A stretch of 52,293 bases of DNA from Flavobacteriaceae bacterium (GTDB taxonomy: Bacteria; Bacteroidota; Bacteroidia; Flavobacteriales; Flavobacteriaceae), in assembly GCA_022565635.1 (NCBI GenBank), contig JAIUMH010000004.1:1-52293 (forward strand), written 5' to 3'. Positions 34,635 through 43,023 of the stretch are shown here, piece by piece (the first letter of the stretch is position 1; the number at the start of each line of letters is the position of its first letter). The notes beneath the pieces were generated by a model. That model saw only the letters and a list, made by a program, of their open reading frames with translations. It was not told where the DNA came from and did not search any database. The position numbers were made by a program, and so were the translations under genes.

Positions 34635-36536
34635 TTAAATTTTAAAGCTAACTTTGGTTTGGTCATGGTTTTCAATATTTCTTGTAAAGTCTACAAATGA
34701 ATTATAATCTGATTGTTGGTACTCGTTTTTGTTTAGTTTCACATATCTATGAACGCTAAAAATTCCGTCTTTCCACTCAAATTTGAGTTGATAAACGCCA
34801 AATTGATTTTCTATCAATACGTTTTCAGGTAAAGTTTCTAACTGTAATTTTCCCATTTTAAATTCAAAAACATCTTCATCAACAAAACCACGCTCTACTG
34901 TAAAAGGGTTTCTTCTATTTTCTGTTTTGGTTAAGTTGAAGTTGATTTTATTGAATGGGTTAACATCAAAAATATAGTCATTACCATACTTCTTTATATA
35001 GTTTTCTGCTACCACTTCTACGTCTTCATTAAACTCAATATCCTTTTTATTGTTCGAAAAATGATAACTAACCACATCTAGCTTTTGCAAGTGAGACCAA
35101 TACTTTTGATAGTGTTTTTTCACTTCTTTTGGGCTTTTAAAATCTAAATTGTAATGGTCTTGGTATTGTGTGCCGGTAGTTTTTATATGGATTTTGGCCT
35201 TCAAGTCAAGATTTTCTACGTCAATGTTTGCCTGAGTCACTAATTTGTTGTCTTCTTCTAGGTAAGCTGGGGTGGTTAAGATTTTTCCACCTTCATTTCC
35301 AACGGCTATAACTTTTCTGTTGTCTGTAAATTTTCCTAAAAAATTGAAAGGTATTTTTTGGCTTGTGCACTCCAACCATATTTCTTCATCTTCAAGTGGG
35401 ATTTGAAGAATGGCGTGATTACCCTGCATAGAAGCAAAATCTTCTTCTATATCATCAGGACTATTTCCTGCATATACCACGCAATAGTTAGAAGGTATGC
35501 CAACAACTTCTAATAAAGATTTTGTGTAGTTGGTTAAACCTTTACAGTCTCCATATTTTGTATCATCTACTTCTAAAGCGGTTATAGGTTTCCAGCCTCC
35601 AATGCCTATTTGCAAGCTAATATACCTTGTGTTTTCTTGAACGTATTCATAAATGGCTCTCGCTTTTTCTTCATTGGTATCTAAACCCTTCACTAAATCT
35701 TCAACCATTGCTATGGTTTTTTTAGGTAACTGATTTACATCTTTAAGCAAATTTTCATTCTTCCAATCACCAAATTCTTGCCAATTGCTAACTTCGCCTA
35801 CAACTCCTTTTAACTCAAATTTTGATAAAGCAAATTTAATTTGAGGGCTTAACTTTTTTAATGAAGGACTGTAAGGTTCTTTAGTTAAGGCTTCTAAATT
35901 TGCTATTTTAAATTGATAGCTGTTTTCCTTGATTTCTTCTTCAACCTTTTCTCTTGCTAATTCATTTTTATGAAAACGCAAGCTTGCTTCTGAGTTGTTT
36001 ATAATGGTAAAAGTATATGATTTAACGGATTGGTAATAATTGGAAATGGGAGAAAAGCTTTTTATAAAAGCGGTGTTAGTGGTTTTTACAACACTTTTGT
36101 ATTTTACCTTTAATGGATAACTTCTTGGCGTGTAATCTAAATAGTAAACCCTACTATTAGAGTATAATGTGCCTGATGAAACAGCAGATACATCTGTAAA
36201 ATTTCTTTTTTTGATTTTATCAATTTCATCACCAGAAACAGCTAAAATTTCTACTTCAATGTCTTTTACTTTACTTACCTTATCATAGTGCTCATAGGCA
36301 TCAACATCATTAAAACCTTTACTGTTTAAGACTAAAATCTCCTTTTCTTTAGTGATTTGCATCTTGTTGTAGGCATCAATCTCTATTGTTGTTTGGTAAT
36401 CTAGTACAATGGAGTTTGAGTTCTGTAATAAATTTGCTTCTATGAGCTGTTGCTTAATTTCTTGCCCAAGTATTATTTGTTGAAAGCAAAAAATAAATAT
36501 AAGACTTAAAAACGACTTGGATATAAGTTTTTTCAT
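34635..36536 (-). CDS. DUF3857/transglutaminase-like protein, catalytic Cys retained
   Basis: A 633-residue exported protein (signal peptide about 1-24, ending ILGQ). It has the DUF3857 domain (about 45-260) and a transglutaminase domain (about 280-400) in which C331 lies in YGDCKG and H374 in GNHAIL; the third position is E389 in WLECTSQ rather than Asp. So, unlike the two downstream paralogues, it could be active. A family role in cleaving or crosslinking cell-wall-linked peptides is possible but unproven. It is the first gene of the operon of four. Confidence 0.88.
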   Translation of the reverse strand: MKKLISKSFLSLIFIFCFQQIILGQEIKQQLIEANLLQNSNSIVLDYQTTIEIDAYNKMQITKEKEILVLNSKGFNDVDAYEHYDKVSKVKDIEVEILAVSGDEIDKIKKRNFTDVSAVSSGTLYSNSRVYYLDYTPRSYPLKVKYKSVVKTTNTAFIKSFSPISNYYQSVKSYTFTIINNSEASLRFHKNELAREKVEEEIKENSYQFKIANLEALTKEPYSPSLKKLSPQIKFALSKFELKGVVGEVSNWQEFGDWKNENLLKDVNQLPKKTIAMVEDLVKGLDTNEEKARAIYEYVQENTRYISLQIGIGGWKPITALEVDDTKYGDCKGLTNYTKSLLEVVGIPSNYCVVYAGNSPDDIEEDFASMQGNHAILQIPLEDEEIWLECTSQKIPFNFLGKFTDNRKVIAVGNEGGKILTTPAYLEEDNKLVTQANIDVENLDLKAKIHIKTTGTQYQDHYNLDFKSPKEVKKHYQKYWSHLQKLDVVSYHFSNNKKDIEFNEDVEVVAENYIKKYGNDYIFDVNPFNKINFNLTKTENRRNPFTVERGFVDEDVFEFKMGKLQLETLPENVLIENQFGVYQLKFEWKDGIFSVHRYVKLNKNEYQQSDYNSFVDFTRNIENHDQTKVSFKI

Positions 36537-36691
36537 TTAACAAAATATTAAGTCGCAATGTAATAAAACTTGTAAGTATTCCCAAAAGAAATACCACTTT
36601 TTGAAAAAAAAGCAAGTAGCTTTATTTTAAAAGATAGAGTGAAGAGGAGCAATAAATAATCAAATGACTTAGTATTTTGTTTTATACAACC

Positions 36692-37372
36692 TTATTTATC
36701 AATTTGGTATTCACGTTTTAAAATGCTAATATCTTTTATAAGTTGTTGGATTTCATCATCATTGGTGCCGTCATAAAAGCCTCTAATTCTTTTTTCTTTA
36801 TCTACTAAGACAAAATTTTCAGTATGCACCAAATCATACGGACCTCCATCACCACTGGTTTTTGAGGCCAAATATTCCTTTCTGGCTAAATTGTAGATGT
36901 GTTTTTTGTCGCCGGTAACCATATGCCATTTACCATCAATTAAGCCGATCAGATCAGCATGCGCCCTTAGTTTTTCAACGGTATCTATTGTAGGTGTAAC
37001 GCTATGAGATAAAAGTTTGATTTCATCATCTTCCAAAAATTCATCCTGAAGCACTTTCATGTTGTCTGTCATTACAGGGCATATTGTTTGGCAAGTAGTA
37101 AAAAAGAAGTCGGTTACATAAATATGATTATCAAATTCCTTTTGGGTAATGGTGTCTCCATTTTGGTTGATGAGTTGGAAGTCTTTTACCTTATGAAATT
37201 TTCTTACATGTTGAACGGTAGAATCTACCAAATCTGCTGTAACCATATCAGGTTGATAAACGGGAAGTTTTGGTTCTACCTTTAACGCATTGTAAATAAA
37301 CGCAATAATAATAGCTGAAAGAAATAGCATTACTATGGCAAAAAACTTATACTTAGCAAAAAACTTAATCAT
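36692..37372 (-). CDS. SCO1/SenC family copper chaperone-like protein
   Basis: A 226-residue protein with an N-terminal membrane anchor (about 9-29) and a thioredoxin-like domain. The copper-binding motif is C94-x-x-x-C98 in FTTCQTICPVM, and the distant ligand is H183 in DLVHTENFVLVD. SCO proteins deliver copper to the CuA site of cytochrome oxidase or act as thiol reductants. It starts 22 nt after a perfect promoter box. Its gene is separated from the next ORF by about 100 nt. The family assignment is secure; the exact partner oxidase is outside this window. Confidence 0.94.
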   Translation of the reverse strand: MIKFFAKYKFFAIVMLFLSAIIIAFIYNALKVEPKLPVYQPDMVTADLVDSTVQHVRKFHKVKDFQLINQNGDTITQKEFDNHIYVTDFFFTTCQTICPVMTDNMKVLQDEFLEDDEIKLLSHSVTPTIDTVEKLRAHADLIGLIDGKWHMVTGDKKHIYNLARKEYLASKTSGDGGPYDLVHTENFVLVDKEKRIRGFYDGTNDDEIQQLIKDISILKREYQIDK

Positions 37373-37386
37373 TTTAATTTTTTTTG

Positions 37387-37394
37387 CAAATTTA
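37387..37394 (-). promoter_or_regulatory. -7 box of the SCO1-like gene
   Basis: On the minus strand it reads TAAATTTG, an exact TAnnTTTG, ending 14 nt before the ATG at 37372. Confidence 0.55.
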
Positions 37395-37474
37395 GTTGGT
37401 TTGCTCTGATTTTAATGTAATAGAAGTTACAATTAACTTGACTTTGTGGAAGTTGAATTTGATTTTTTAAAAGC

Positions 37475-37720
37475 TTATTTTTTCTTTTCAAAATACTTAA
37501 ATCCCCACCATTTTAAGCAATGTACTTTTTGGTCTTGTTGGGTGTAAGAAGAATAGCGTGGAGCAAGTAAAATAGCCGCAACGGCAATAATACCAAAGTG
37601 TAATCTTTCTAATTCTTCAATAAATAGTTCAGCCACTAGCCAACCCAAAATACTCAACCCAAAAATAATAGCAAATCTGATGAATATAGCGTTGTAGGCA
37701 GAAGAAAATTCTTTGATCAT
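37475..37720 (-). CDS. Small membrane protein next to RimO
   Basis: An 81-residue protein with two hydrophobic segments (about 12-30 and 41-52) and a basic C-terminus (KWWGFKYFEKKK). It starts 10 nt after the rimO stop on the same strand and is likely to share its transcript. I know no family for it; small membrane proteins of this size next to rimO recur in flavobacteria (recalled). There is no catalytic motif. Confidence 0.65.
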   Translation of the reverse strand: MIKEFSSAYNAIFIRFAIIFGLSILGWLVAELFIEELERLHFGIIAVAAILLAPRYSSYTQQDQKVHCLKWWGFKYFEKKK

Positions 37721-37730
37721 AACTTAATTT

Positions 37731-39038
37731 TTAAGCATTTACTGGTTTTCCAAATAAATCAAAATCTGCCGCGTCTGTGATTTCAATCTGAGCAAAATCG
37801 CCTGTTTTTAAATAATACTCAGACGCATCAATGAGCACTTCGTTGTCTACGTCTGGCGAATCAAATTCGGTTCTCCCCACAAAATGATTTCCTTCTTTAC
37901 GGTCAATTACACATCTAAAGGTTTTGCCGATTTTTTCTTGATTCAATTCCCATGAAATTTGCGATTGAATTTCCATGATTTCATTGGCGCGTTGCATCTT
38001 TACCTCCTCAGGTACATTGTCTTCTAAATGGTAAGCGTGGGTGTTTTCTTCATGCGAATACGTAAAGCAACCTAAGCGTTCAAAACGCATCTCTTTCACC
38101 CATTCTTTTAATTCTTGGTAGTGTTCTTCAGTTTCGCCTGGATAACCTACAATTAAAGTGGTTCTTATGGCCATTCCAGGAACTTTTGCTCTGAATTTCT
38201 TTAGTAAATCGGTAGTTTTTTTGTGATTGGTTCCTCTTCGCATAGATTTCAACAACTCGTCATTTATATGCTGAAGCGGAATATCAATATAATTACAGAC
38301 TTTAGGTTCTTCTCTAATTACATCTAGCACATCTTCAGGAAAACCTGTTGGAAAGGCATAATGCAACCTAATCCATTCAATGCCATCAACTTTTACTAAA
38401 TTTTGAAGCAGTTCTGCTAAATTTCGTTTTTTGTATAAATCTAATCCGTAGTAGGTTAAATCTTGAGCAATTAAAATCAATTCTTTTACGCCATTTTTGG
38501 CTAATTTCTGCGCCTCTACCACTAATTCATTAATCGGTTTTGACTTGTGTCCGCCACGCATTAGTGGAATAGCACAGAACGAGCAAGGGCGGTCACAACC
38601 TTCAGCAATTTTTAAGTAGGCGTAATTTTTTGGGGTTGTGGTTAAGCGTTCACCTATTAATTCGTGCTTGTAATCAGCGCCTAAAGCTTTTAGCAAACCC
38701 GGTAATTCGGTTGTGCCAAAATATTGATCTACATTGGGTATTTCCTTTTCTAAATCGGGTTTGTATCGTTCAGATAAACACCCCGTAACAAATACTTTAT
38801 CTACGCTTCCTTCTTCCTTGCGTTGTACAAAATCTAAAATGGTGTTGACGGATTCTTCTTTAGCGTTATCAATAAAACCACATGTATTTATCACCACTAC
38901 ATTCCCTTCTTGTTCATGGGCTACATCTTTGCCATTGGCTTTAAGCTGACCCATCAAAACTTCTGAGTCATATAGGTTTTTGCTACAACCTAAAGTAACT
39001 ACATTGATTTTATTTTTCTTTAACGACTTTGTACGCAT
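37731..39038 (-). CDS. rimO: Ribosomal protein S12 methylthiotransferase
   Basis: A 435-residue radical SAM enzyme that adds a methylthio group to an aspartate of ribosomal protein S12. The N-terminal cluster ligands are C18, C53 and C87 (GCSKN, NTCGF, TGCLS). The radical SAM cluster is C148-x3-C152-x2-C155 in EGCDRPCSFCAIP, followed by LMRGGHKS. The C-terminal TRAM domain is present (about 370-430). The sequence fits RimO rather than MiaB by the GCSKN start and MRGGHKS. A perfect promoter box lies at 39059-39066, and the small membrane-protein gene follows after 10 nt. Confidence 0.96.
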   Translation of the reverse strand: MRTKSLKKNKINVVTLGCSKNLYDSEVLMGQLKANGKDVAHEQEGNVVVINTCGFIDNAKEESVNTILDFVQRKEEGSVDKVFVTGCLSERYKPDLEKEIPNVDQYFGTTELPGLLKALGADYKHELIGERLTTTPKNYAYLKIAEGCDRPCSFCAIPLMRGGHKSKPINELVVEAQKLAKNGVKELILIAQDLTYYGLDLYKKRNLAELLQNLVKVDGIEWIRLHYAFPTGFPEDVLDVIREEPKVCNYIDIPLQHINDELLKSMRRGTNHKKTTDLLKKFRAKVPGMAIRTTLIVGYPGETEEHYQELKEWVKEMRFERLGCFTYSHEENTHAYHLEDNVPEEVKMQRANEIMEIQSQISWELNQEKIGKTFRCVIDRKEGNHFVGRTEFDSPDVDNEVLIDASEYYLKTGDFAQIEITDAADFDLFGKPVNA

Positions 39039-39058
39039 AGGTATTTTTTTTCAGTGTG

Positions 39059-39066
39059 CAAAGATA
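39059..39066 (-). promoter_or_regulatory. -7 box of rimO
   Basis: On the minus strand it reads TATCTTTG, an exact TAnnTTTG, 20 nt before the ATG at 39038. A TTTTG lies 15 nt further upstream at 39082-39086 and may be the -33 element, slightly close. Confidence 0.6.
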
Positions 39067-39264
39067 CGACCTAAAAGTTGACAAAAGTGTTAAGCTTCAA
39101 AAAACCTTATTGGTATAATTTTTAGTCAAGTAAAGGCTACAGTATGATAATCTTTTTTTGTTTTCGAAAAGATTGTCTTTTGGAATTGCAAGCAACTTAT
39201 TCATAGAATTTAAGTGAAGTTTTTTAAAGTCCTATTTCTGCTTCTTGATTCTTAATGTTTGAAC

Positions 39265-39972
39265 TTATTCTTCATTTTCGTTAAACATATTAAATACATT
39301 TTGATCATAAATACTAGCAGATAAAATTTCATCTTGCTTAATAGAAATATCTATATCATAAATGCTGAACTCAGGATTATCATCTAAATATACTTCCAAC
39401 ACTTTAAAATACTTTGTAATTATATTTAAATTTTTGGTTATAAGATCTCTAAAACCACTCATTACGGGAGTTATTTTCAAATAGTTTGTCTCCTTAGGCA
39501 CTGGTATAATATCTGTGAAGCCTATATATACTTTGTTGTTTTTAAGTGTGATTTGCATAAGTTGACCAGTTTTTGCTGAAGTTCTGAATAATTTTTCAAT
39601 TTCATCTCCATATTTTTTAACGGCAAAACTTATGGCTGGTTTAAAGCTTTTACCTAAAATCAAGTAAATGGTTAGATTGAATACAAGTGTGCCAAAAAAC
39701 GCAATTAAAAAAGACGCAATAGACGTCCATAAATATGGAATATGAGTTATAGGTATACTGTTGTTTAGCAGATGGAAAAGTGATAGTTCAAATTCTGGAT
39801 TCAAAAAACATCTAAGTATAAATGTTCCAAACAGCAAAAGTGTACCCGTAATTATGGATGAAAAAAGAAGCCTTTGAGAAGAAAGTCTTTGATATTTGTA
39901 TTTTAAATAAACAAAATTGAGTAGTATAAAATATCCGCCGCATAAAGGTAAAATTAAAATATTATACGGCAT
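39265..39972 (-). CDS. Membrane protein with cytoplasmic beta-domain, unknown function
   Basis: A 235-residue protein with three hydrophobic segments (about 3-23, 34-55 and 85-110). A soluble C-terminal domain then reads QITLKNNKVYIGFTDI and ITPVMSGFRD. This last pattern (a short beta barrel-like strand pair, then SG-F/Y-RD) occurs in a widespread group of uncharacterised membrane proteins, as far as I recall. The C-terminus is acidic. It starts 7 nt after the stop of a 62-residue gene on the same strand, so the two form a pair. The family name is not known to me. Confidence 0.6.
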   Translation of the reverse strand: MPYNILILPLCGGYFILLNFVYLKYKYQRLSSQRLLFSSIITGTLLLFGTFILRCFLNPEFELSLFHLLNNSIPITHIPYLWTSIASFLIAFFGTLVFNLTIYLILGKSFKPAISFAVKKYGDEIEKLFRTSAKTGQLMQITLKNNKVYIGFTDIIPVPKETNYLKITPVMSGFRDLITKNLNIITKYFKVLEVYLDDNPEFSIYDIDISIKQDEILSASIYDQNVFNMFNENEE

Positions 39973-39979
39973 TGTTCAA

Positions 39980-40168
39980 TCATATTAAATTTAATGATTT
40001 TCTACTAGCTTTAATGTGTTTGTTTAAAGACTCAGATTCTTTCAATGACTTAATCACATTTCTAACATCTTCTCTCTTAAAAAAAACCTTTTTGTCTACG
40101 TACAACTCTCCATTGAATCTTCCACGAAGACCTGTATCAGTAACTTTTGTTTTTGTTTTATTCTCCAT
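39980..40168 (-). CDS. Small basic protein of unknown function
   Basis: A 62-residue protein rich in Lys and Arg with no hydrophobic stretch. Its middle (FKREDVRNVIKSLKESESLNKHIKAS) could be a helix that binds nucleic acid or a partner. It stops 7 nt before the 235-residue membrane protein. Support for its being real comes from the perfect promoter box at 40174-40181 and from the tight spacing. No family is recognised. A helper or antitoxin-like role is only a guess. Confidence 0.5.
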   Translation of the reverse strand: MENKTKTKVTDTGLRGRFNGELYVDKKVFFKREDVRNVIKSLKESESLNKHIKASRKSLNLI

Positions 40169-40173
40169 AATTA

Positions 40174-40181
40174 CAAATATA
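40174..40181 (-). promoter_or_regulatory. -7 box very close to the start of the 62-residue gene
   Basis: On the minus strand it reads TATATTTG, an exact match. It ends only 5 nt before the ATG at 40168, so the transcript would be nearly leaderless. A TTG-containing -33 lies about 15 nt upstream (40197-40199). Confidence 0.5.
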
Positions 40182-40269
40182 TAACAAAATTTATTTCAAC
40201 ACAATTCTTTTTTTTTATTCGGTTTTAACTTTTATTAGCTCTGCTTTATCCCAGTAATAGTTCTATTTT

Positions 40270-40476
40270 TTACCCCCAATCCTCTTCTTCTAAACTAAAA
40301 ATCTCACTCACTTCAACATCAAAAACGCTAGCCATTTTTAAAGTAAGGAGTGTAGATGGAACATATTTACCACTCTCAATTGCATTTATGCTTTGTCTGC
40401 TTACTTGAATTTTTTTTGCTAAGCTAGCTTGAGATAAGTTATGTTCTGCTCGTAATATTCGGATTCTATTTTTCAT
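40270..40476 (-). CDS. Small XRE-family helix-turn-helix regulator
   Basis: A 68-residue DNA-binding protein that starts with MKNRIRILRAEHNLSQASLA; the helix-turn-helix SQASLAKKIQVSRQSINAIESG is the classic Cro/C1 type and covers most of the protein. It overlaps the end of the membrane protein upstream by 11 nt, so expression is coupled. This arrangement (four-helix membrane protein plus a YozG-like regulator) is common in many bacteria and often responds to stress. The ATG at 40476 is chosen over the in-frame upstream ATG at 40545. Confidence 0.85.
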   Translation of the reverse strand: MKNRIRILRAEHNLSQASLAKKIQVSRQSINAIESGKYVPSTLLTLKMASVFDVEVSEIFSLEEEDWG

Positions 40477-40942
40477 GAGCAAAAGTGTTTTTGAAACGGT
40501 GGTATTGAATATGAAAAATGACAATAAATAAGAGTAAGAGTGCAAACATGCTAAAAATCATTACATTTATAAATACCATTCCATGAATTAACAAAAATGC
40601 TAAAATTATCATGGCGTAATTAATGTATGTAGCCATTGCAAGTGAATTTAAACGGATACTCATACTAATTTCATCTTCTTCTTTTACTTTAGAAAAGCCC
40701 ACTAAAACAGCACCAATAACCCCAAAAAACACAACAATTTCGTACAAAATATTCTTTGTTGTAAAAGTAAAATATTCATTAGAAGAAAATAAAGTGCCAG
40801 AAACAATTCCAAATGTTTCTACTTCTAGCCAATGGGGTTGCCAATCATAAACATAGGCTAAAATTCCTATTACTAAGTTGGGCAGGAGTAATAGCCAACC
40901 AATTTTTTTAAACTTGTGAGGAAATAATTTTAAATTTTTCAT
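40466..40942 (-). CDS. Membrane protein paired with an XRE regulator
   Basis: A 158-residue protein with four hydrophobic segments (about 14-30, 70-84, 100-117 and 122-145) and no signal peptide cleavage site. The loop KVKEEDEISMS is the only charged patch between spans. It precedes the small XRE regulator and overlaps it by 11 nt. A full promoter lies at 40966-40996. I do not recognise a named family; similar pairs resemble DUF2178-like proteins, with low certainty. Confidence 0.7.
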   Translation of the reverse strand: MKNLKLFPHKFKKIGWLLLLPNLVIGILAYVYDWQPHWLEVETFGIVSGTLFSSNEYFTFTTKNILYEIVVFFGVIGAVLVGFSKVKEEDEISMSIRLNSLAMATYINYAMIILAFLLIHGMVFINVMIFSMFALLLLFIVIFHIQYHRFKNTFAHEK

Positions 40943-40965
40943 CCTTAAACTATTTTTAGTTCTTA

Positions 40966-40996
40966 CAAAAGTAAAACAAACTTTACATTAAGACAA
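40966..40996 (-). promoter_or_regulatory. Complete Bacteroidota promoter of the membrane protein-XRE pair
   Basis: On the minus strand a TTG at 40996-40994 is followed after 20 nt by TACTTTTG at 40973-40966, an exact -7 box. It ends 23 nt before the ATG at 40942. Confidence 0.6.
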
Positions 40997-41031
40997 GCCT
41001 AATTTACTTTTTTAGAGGTTTATTAAATTAA

Positions 41032-41075
41032 ATAGTACTATGTAATGCAAAGTACTATATAAATACGTATCTTTG
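41032..41075 (+). promoter_or_regulatory. padR promoter with repeated AGTACTAT operator
   Basis: A perfect 10-bp palindrome ATAGTACTAT (41032-41041) is followed by a second AGTACTAT (41051-41058), 17 nt start to start. The -7 box TATCTTTG (41068-41075) lies 18 nt before the padR ATG. The repeats sit where -33 recognition would occur, so binding there by the encoded PadR protein would switch off the operon. This is inferred from position and from the usual autoregulation of PadR genes. Confidence 0.6.
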
Positions 41076-41093
41076 CCTCAAATTCTTGAACGA

Positions 41094-41432
41094 ATGAAAT
41101 TAGAAAACACAAAAGCGCAAATGCGGAAAGGGGTTTTAGAGTATTGCATCCTCAGTATTTTAGCTCATCAAGACGCCTATGTAGCTGAAATTTTAGAGCA
41201 GTTAAAATCGGCCGAATTAATTGTTGTAGAGGGAACTATTTATCCTTTGCTTACACGATTAAAAAACGGAAAATTATTGACGTACCGATGGGAGGAAAGT
41301 ACAGAAGGGCCACCCAGAAAATATTATCAACTCACTGAAGAAGGCGAAGCTTTTTTAGCGGAATTAGGAACTACATGGAATCAATTGAGACAGGCAGTAA
41401 ATACAATCACCAAAAAAGAAAATCATGAATAA
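41094..41432 (+). CDS. PadR family transcriptional regulator
   Basis: A 112-residue winged-helix regulator. The core shows RKGVLEYCILSIL, then LLTRLKNGKLLTYRW and GPPRKYYQLTEEG, the standard PadR pattern. The ATG at 41094 is preferred because the upstream TTG at 41073 lies within the promoter box. The gene overlaps the PspC gene by 8 nt, and the upstream repeats look like its own operator. It probably represses this three-gene envelope-stress operon. Confidence 0.95.
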   Translation: MKLENTKAQMRKGVLEYCILSILAHQDAYVAEILEQLKSAELIVVEGTIYPLLTRLKNGKLLTYRWEESTEGPPRKYYQLTEEGEAFLAELGTTWNQLRQAVNTITKKENHE

Positions 41433-43002
41433 AACTATAAACATTAACTTAGGAAAGGTGTTTTTTCATATCGATGAAAAAGCCTACGAGGTATTAAAAA
41501 AATACCTGGATGCTATCAAAAAACAGTTGAAGCATCAAGAAGAAGCGGAGGAAGTAATGCGCGATATTGAAGTTAGAATTGCTGAACTTTTTCTTCAGGA
41601 TATTAAAAATCAACAGCAAGTTGTTGAATTGGATGAAGTGAATAAAGTTATTGAAATTTTAGGTCAGCCTAAAGATTTTAGTATTGAGGATGAAGATGAG
41701 CAAGACACTACAAGCAAGCAGGAAGATAGTTGGAAGGATGAAAATTTCATTTCTAGCAAAAAACTTTATAGAGAGACAGAAGATTACTTTTTAGCTGGAG
41801 TTTGTGGTGGTTTAGCTCATTATTTAGGAACTACACCTCCTATAATCCGCATTTTATGGATTATTTTAAGTGTCATCAGCTTTGGAACTTTTGCTGTGCT
41901 TTATGTTGCTCTTTGGATTGTTGTTCCTCCTGCTATTACCACTTCTCAAAAATTAGAAATGAAGGGGGAGTCCATCAATCTGTCCAATATTGAAAAAAAA
42001 GTAAAAGAGGATTTTGAAAAGGTGAAAGAAAAGCTAAATGAAATTGATTATGAAGAACTTAAAAGAAAGGGAAAGACGGGCGCCAATGAAATAGCCAATG
42101 GGTTAGAAAAAAGCGTCCGACTGGTTTTATCGGTTGCAGGAAAAATCATTGGTGGATTGATTGTTTTTATTGCCGGAATTGGACTTTTTTCTACATTTAG
42201 TGCGTTATTAGGGATTTCAATTGTTGATGGTTTTGAGCTCTCTGCTATGCATATGGTAGATACCTCTGGATTTATTTTTGATATTCCTATTTGGGCACAA
42301 TCTCTCTTATTTATTGTGCTAAGTTGCATTCCACTCTGGTTATTCTTATTGGTTGGTTTAAAACTATTGAATCCAAAAGGTTTTAAAATTTCAAAAACCA
42401 ACGTCATAGGTTCTTTAATAATTTGGGGAATTGCAATTGTGGTGATTGTCATTCTATCCATTGGGATTTCGGGGAAGCATAATATGTCTTATGAAAAAAC
42501 AGGGGTTAATGATATTGCTATTCAAAGTGACACACTTCAACTTAAAATGGACTTTCCTATAAGCTATGTGGAATCGGTTGCTTTTTCTAAAGAATTTCAA
42601 TTGAGGCAAAATGAAAAAGGAGATGATATTCTCTTTGGTAGAAATATTGAAATTCAGCTAAGAAAGAACAAAGATAGTTTACCTATGATAAGAATTCATA
42701 AGAAAGGATTTAGTCGTTCTTGGGAAAGTGCAAAATCGATTGTAGAGCAATTAAACTATAATTGGAAATCAACAGAAAATGAAATTATTTTTGACAGTCA
42801 TTTTGAAAATGAATCTCGTTATATGGAGGATGAAATGAAAGTAAAAGTAGATGTACATATTCCTGAAAATTTTGTTTTTTCCTTAGAGGAAGATCTCATG
42901 CAATTTTTGAACAAAAAGCAAAAATATCAGATCAAGTCAACAGAAGGCAAATATTTAGGTTTTCAGGGAAATTCAATAAAATGTTTAAATTGCGAAGAAT
43001 AA
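41425..43002 (+). CDS. PspC domain-containing membrane protein
   Basis: A 525-residue protein. The N-terminal 100 residues form a helical cytoplasmic part with acidic stretches. The PspC domain is at about 111-170 (FLAGVCGGLAHYLGTTPPIIRILW). Several further membrane segments follow (about 215-350), and the last 170 residues are a soluble beta-rich domain. It is coupled to padR by an 8-nt overlap. PspC proteins sense membrane stress and regulate the phage-shock response; here the partner is the DUF2807 protein 21 nt downstream. Confidence 0.92.
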   Translation: MNKTININLGKVFFHIDEKAYEVLKKYLDAIKKQLKHQEEAEEVMRDIEVRIAELFLQDIKNQQQVVELDEVNKVIEILGQPKDFSIEDEDEQDTTSKQEDSWKDENFISSKKLYRETEDYFLAGVCGGLAHYLGTTPPIIRILWIILSVISFGTFAVLYVALWIVVPPAITTSQKLEMKGESINLSNIEKKVKEDFEKVKEKLNEIDYEELKRKGKTGANEIANGLEKSVRLVLSVAGKIIGGLIVFIAGIGLFSTFSALLGISIVDGFELSAMHMVDTSGFIFDIPIWAQSLLFIVLSCIPLWLFLLVGLKLLNPKGFKISKTNVIGSLIIWGIAIVVIVILSIGISGKHNMSYEKTGVNDIAIQSDTLQLKMDFPISYVESVAFSKEFQLRQNEKGDDILFGRNIEIQLRKNKDSLPMIRIHKKGFSRSWESAKSIVEQLNYNWKSTENEIIFDSHFENESRYMEDEMKVKVDVHIPENFVFSLEEDLMQFLNKKQKYQIKSTEGKYLGFQGNSIKCLNCEE

Positions 43003-43023
43003 ACAACCTCAAACAATAAAACA

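Noticed and set aside
39972-40184. 70-codon plus-strand frame over the 62-residue gene
   Set aside because: The minus-strand gene has a perfect promoter box and tight spacing to its partner; the plus-strand frame has neither.
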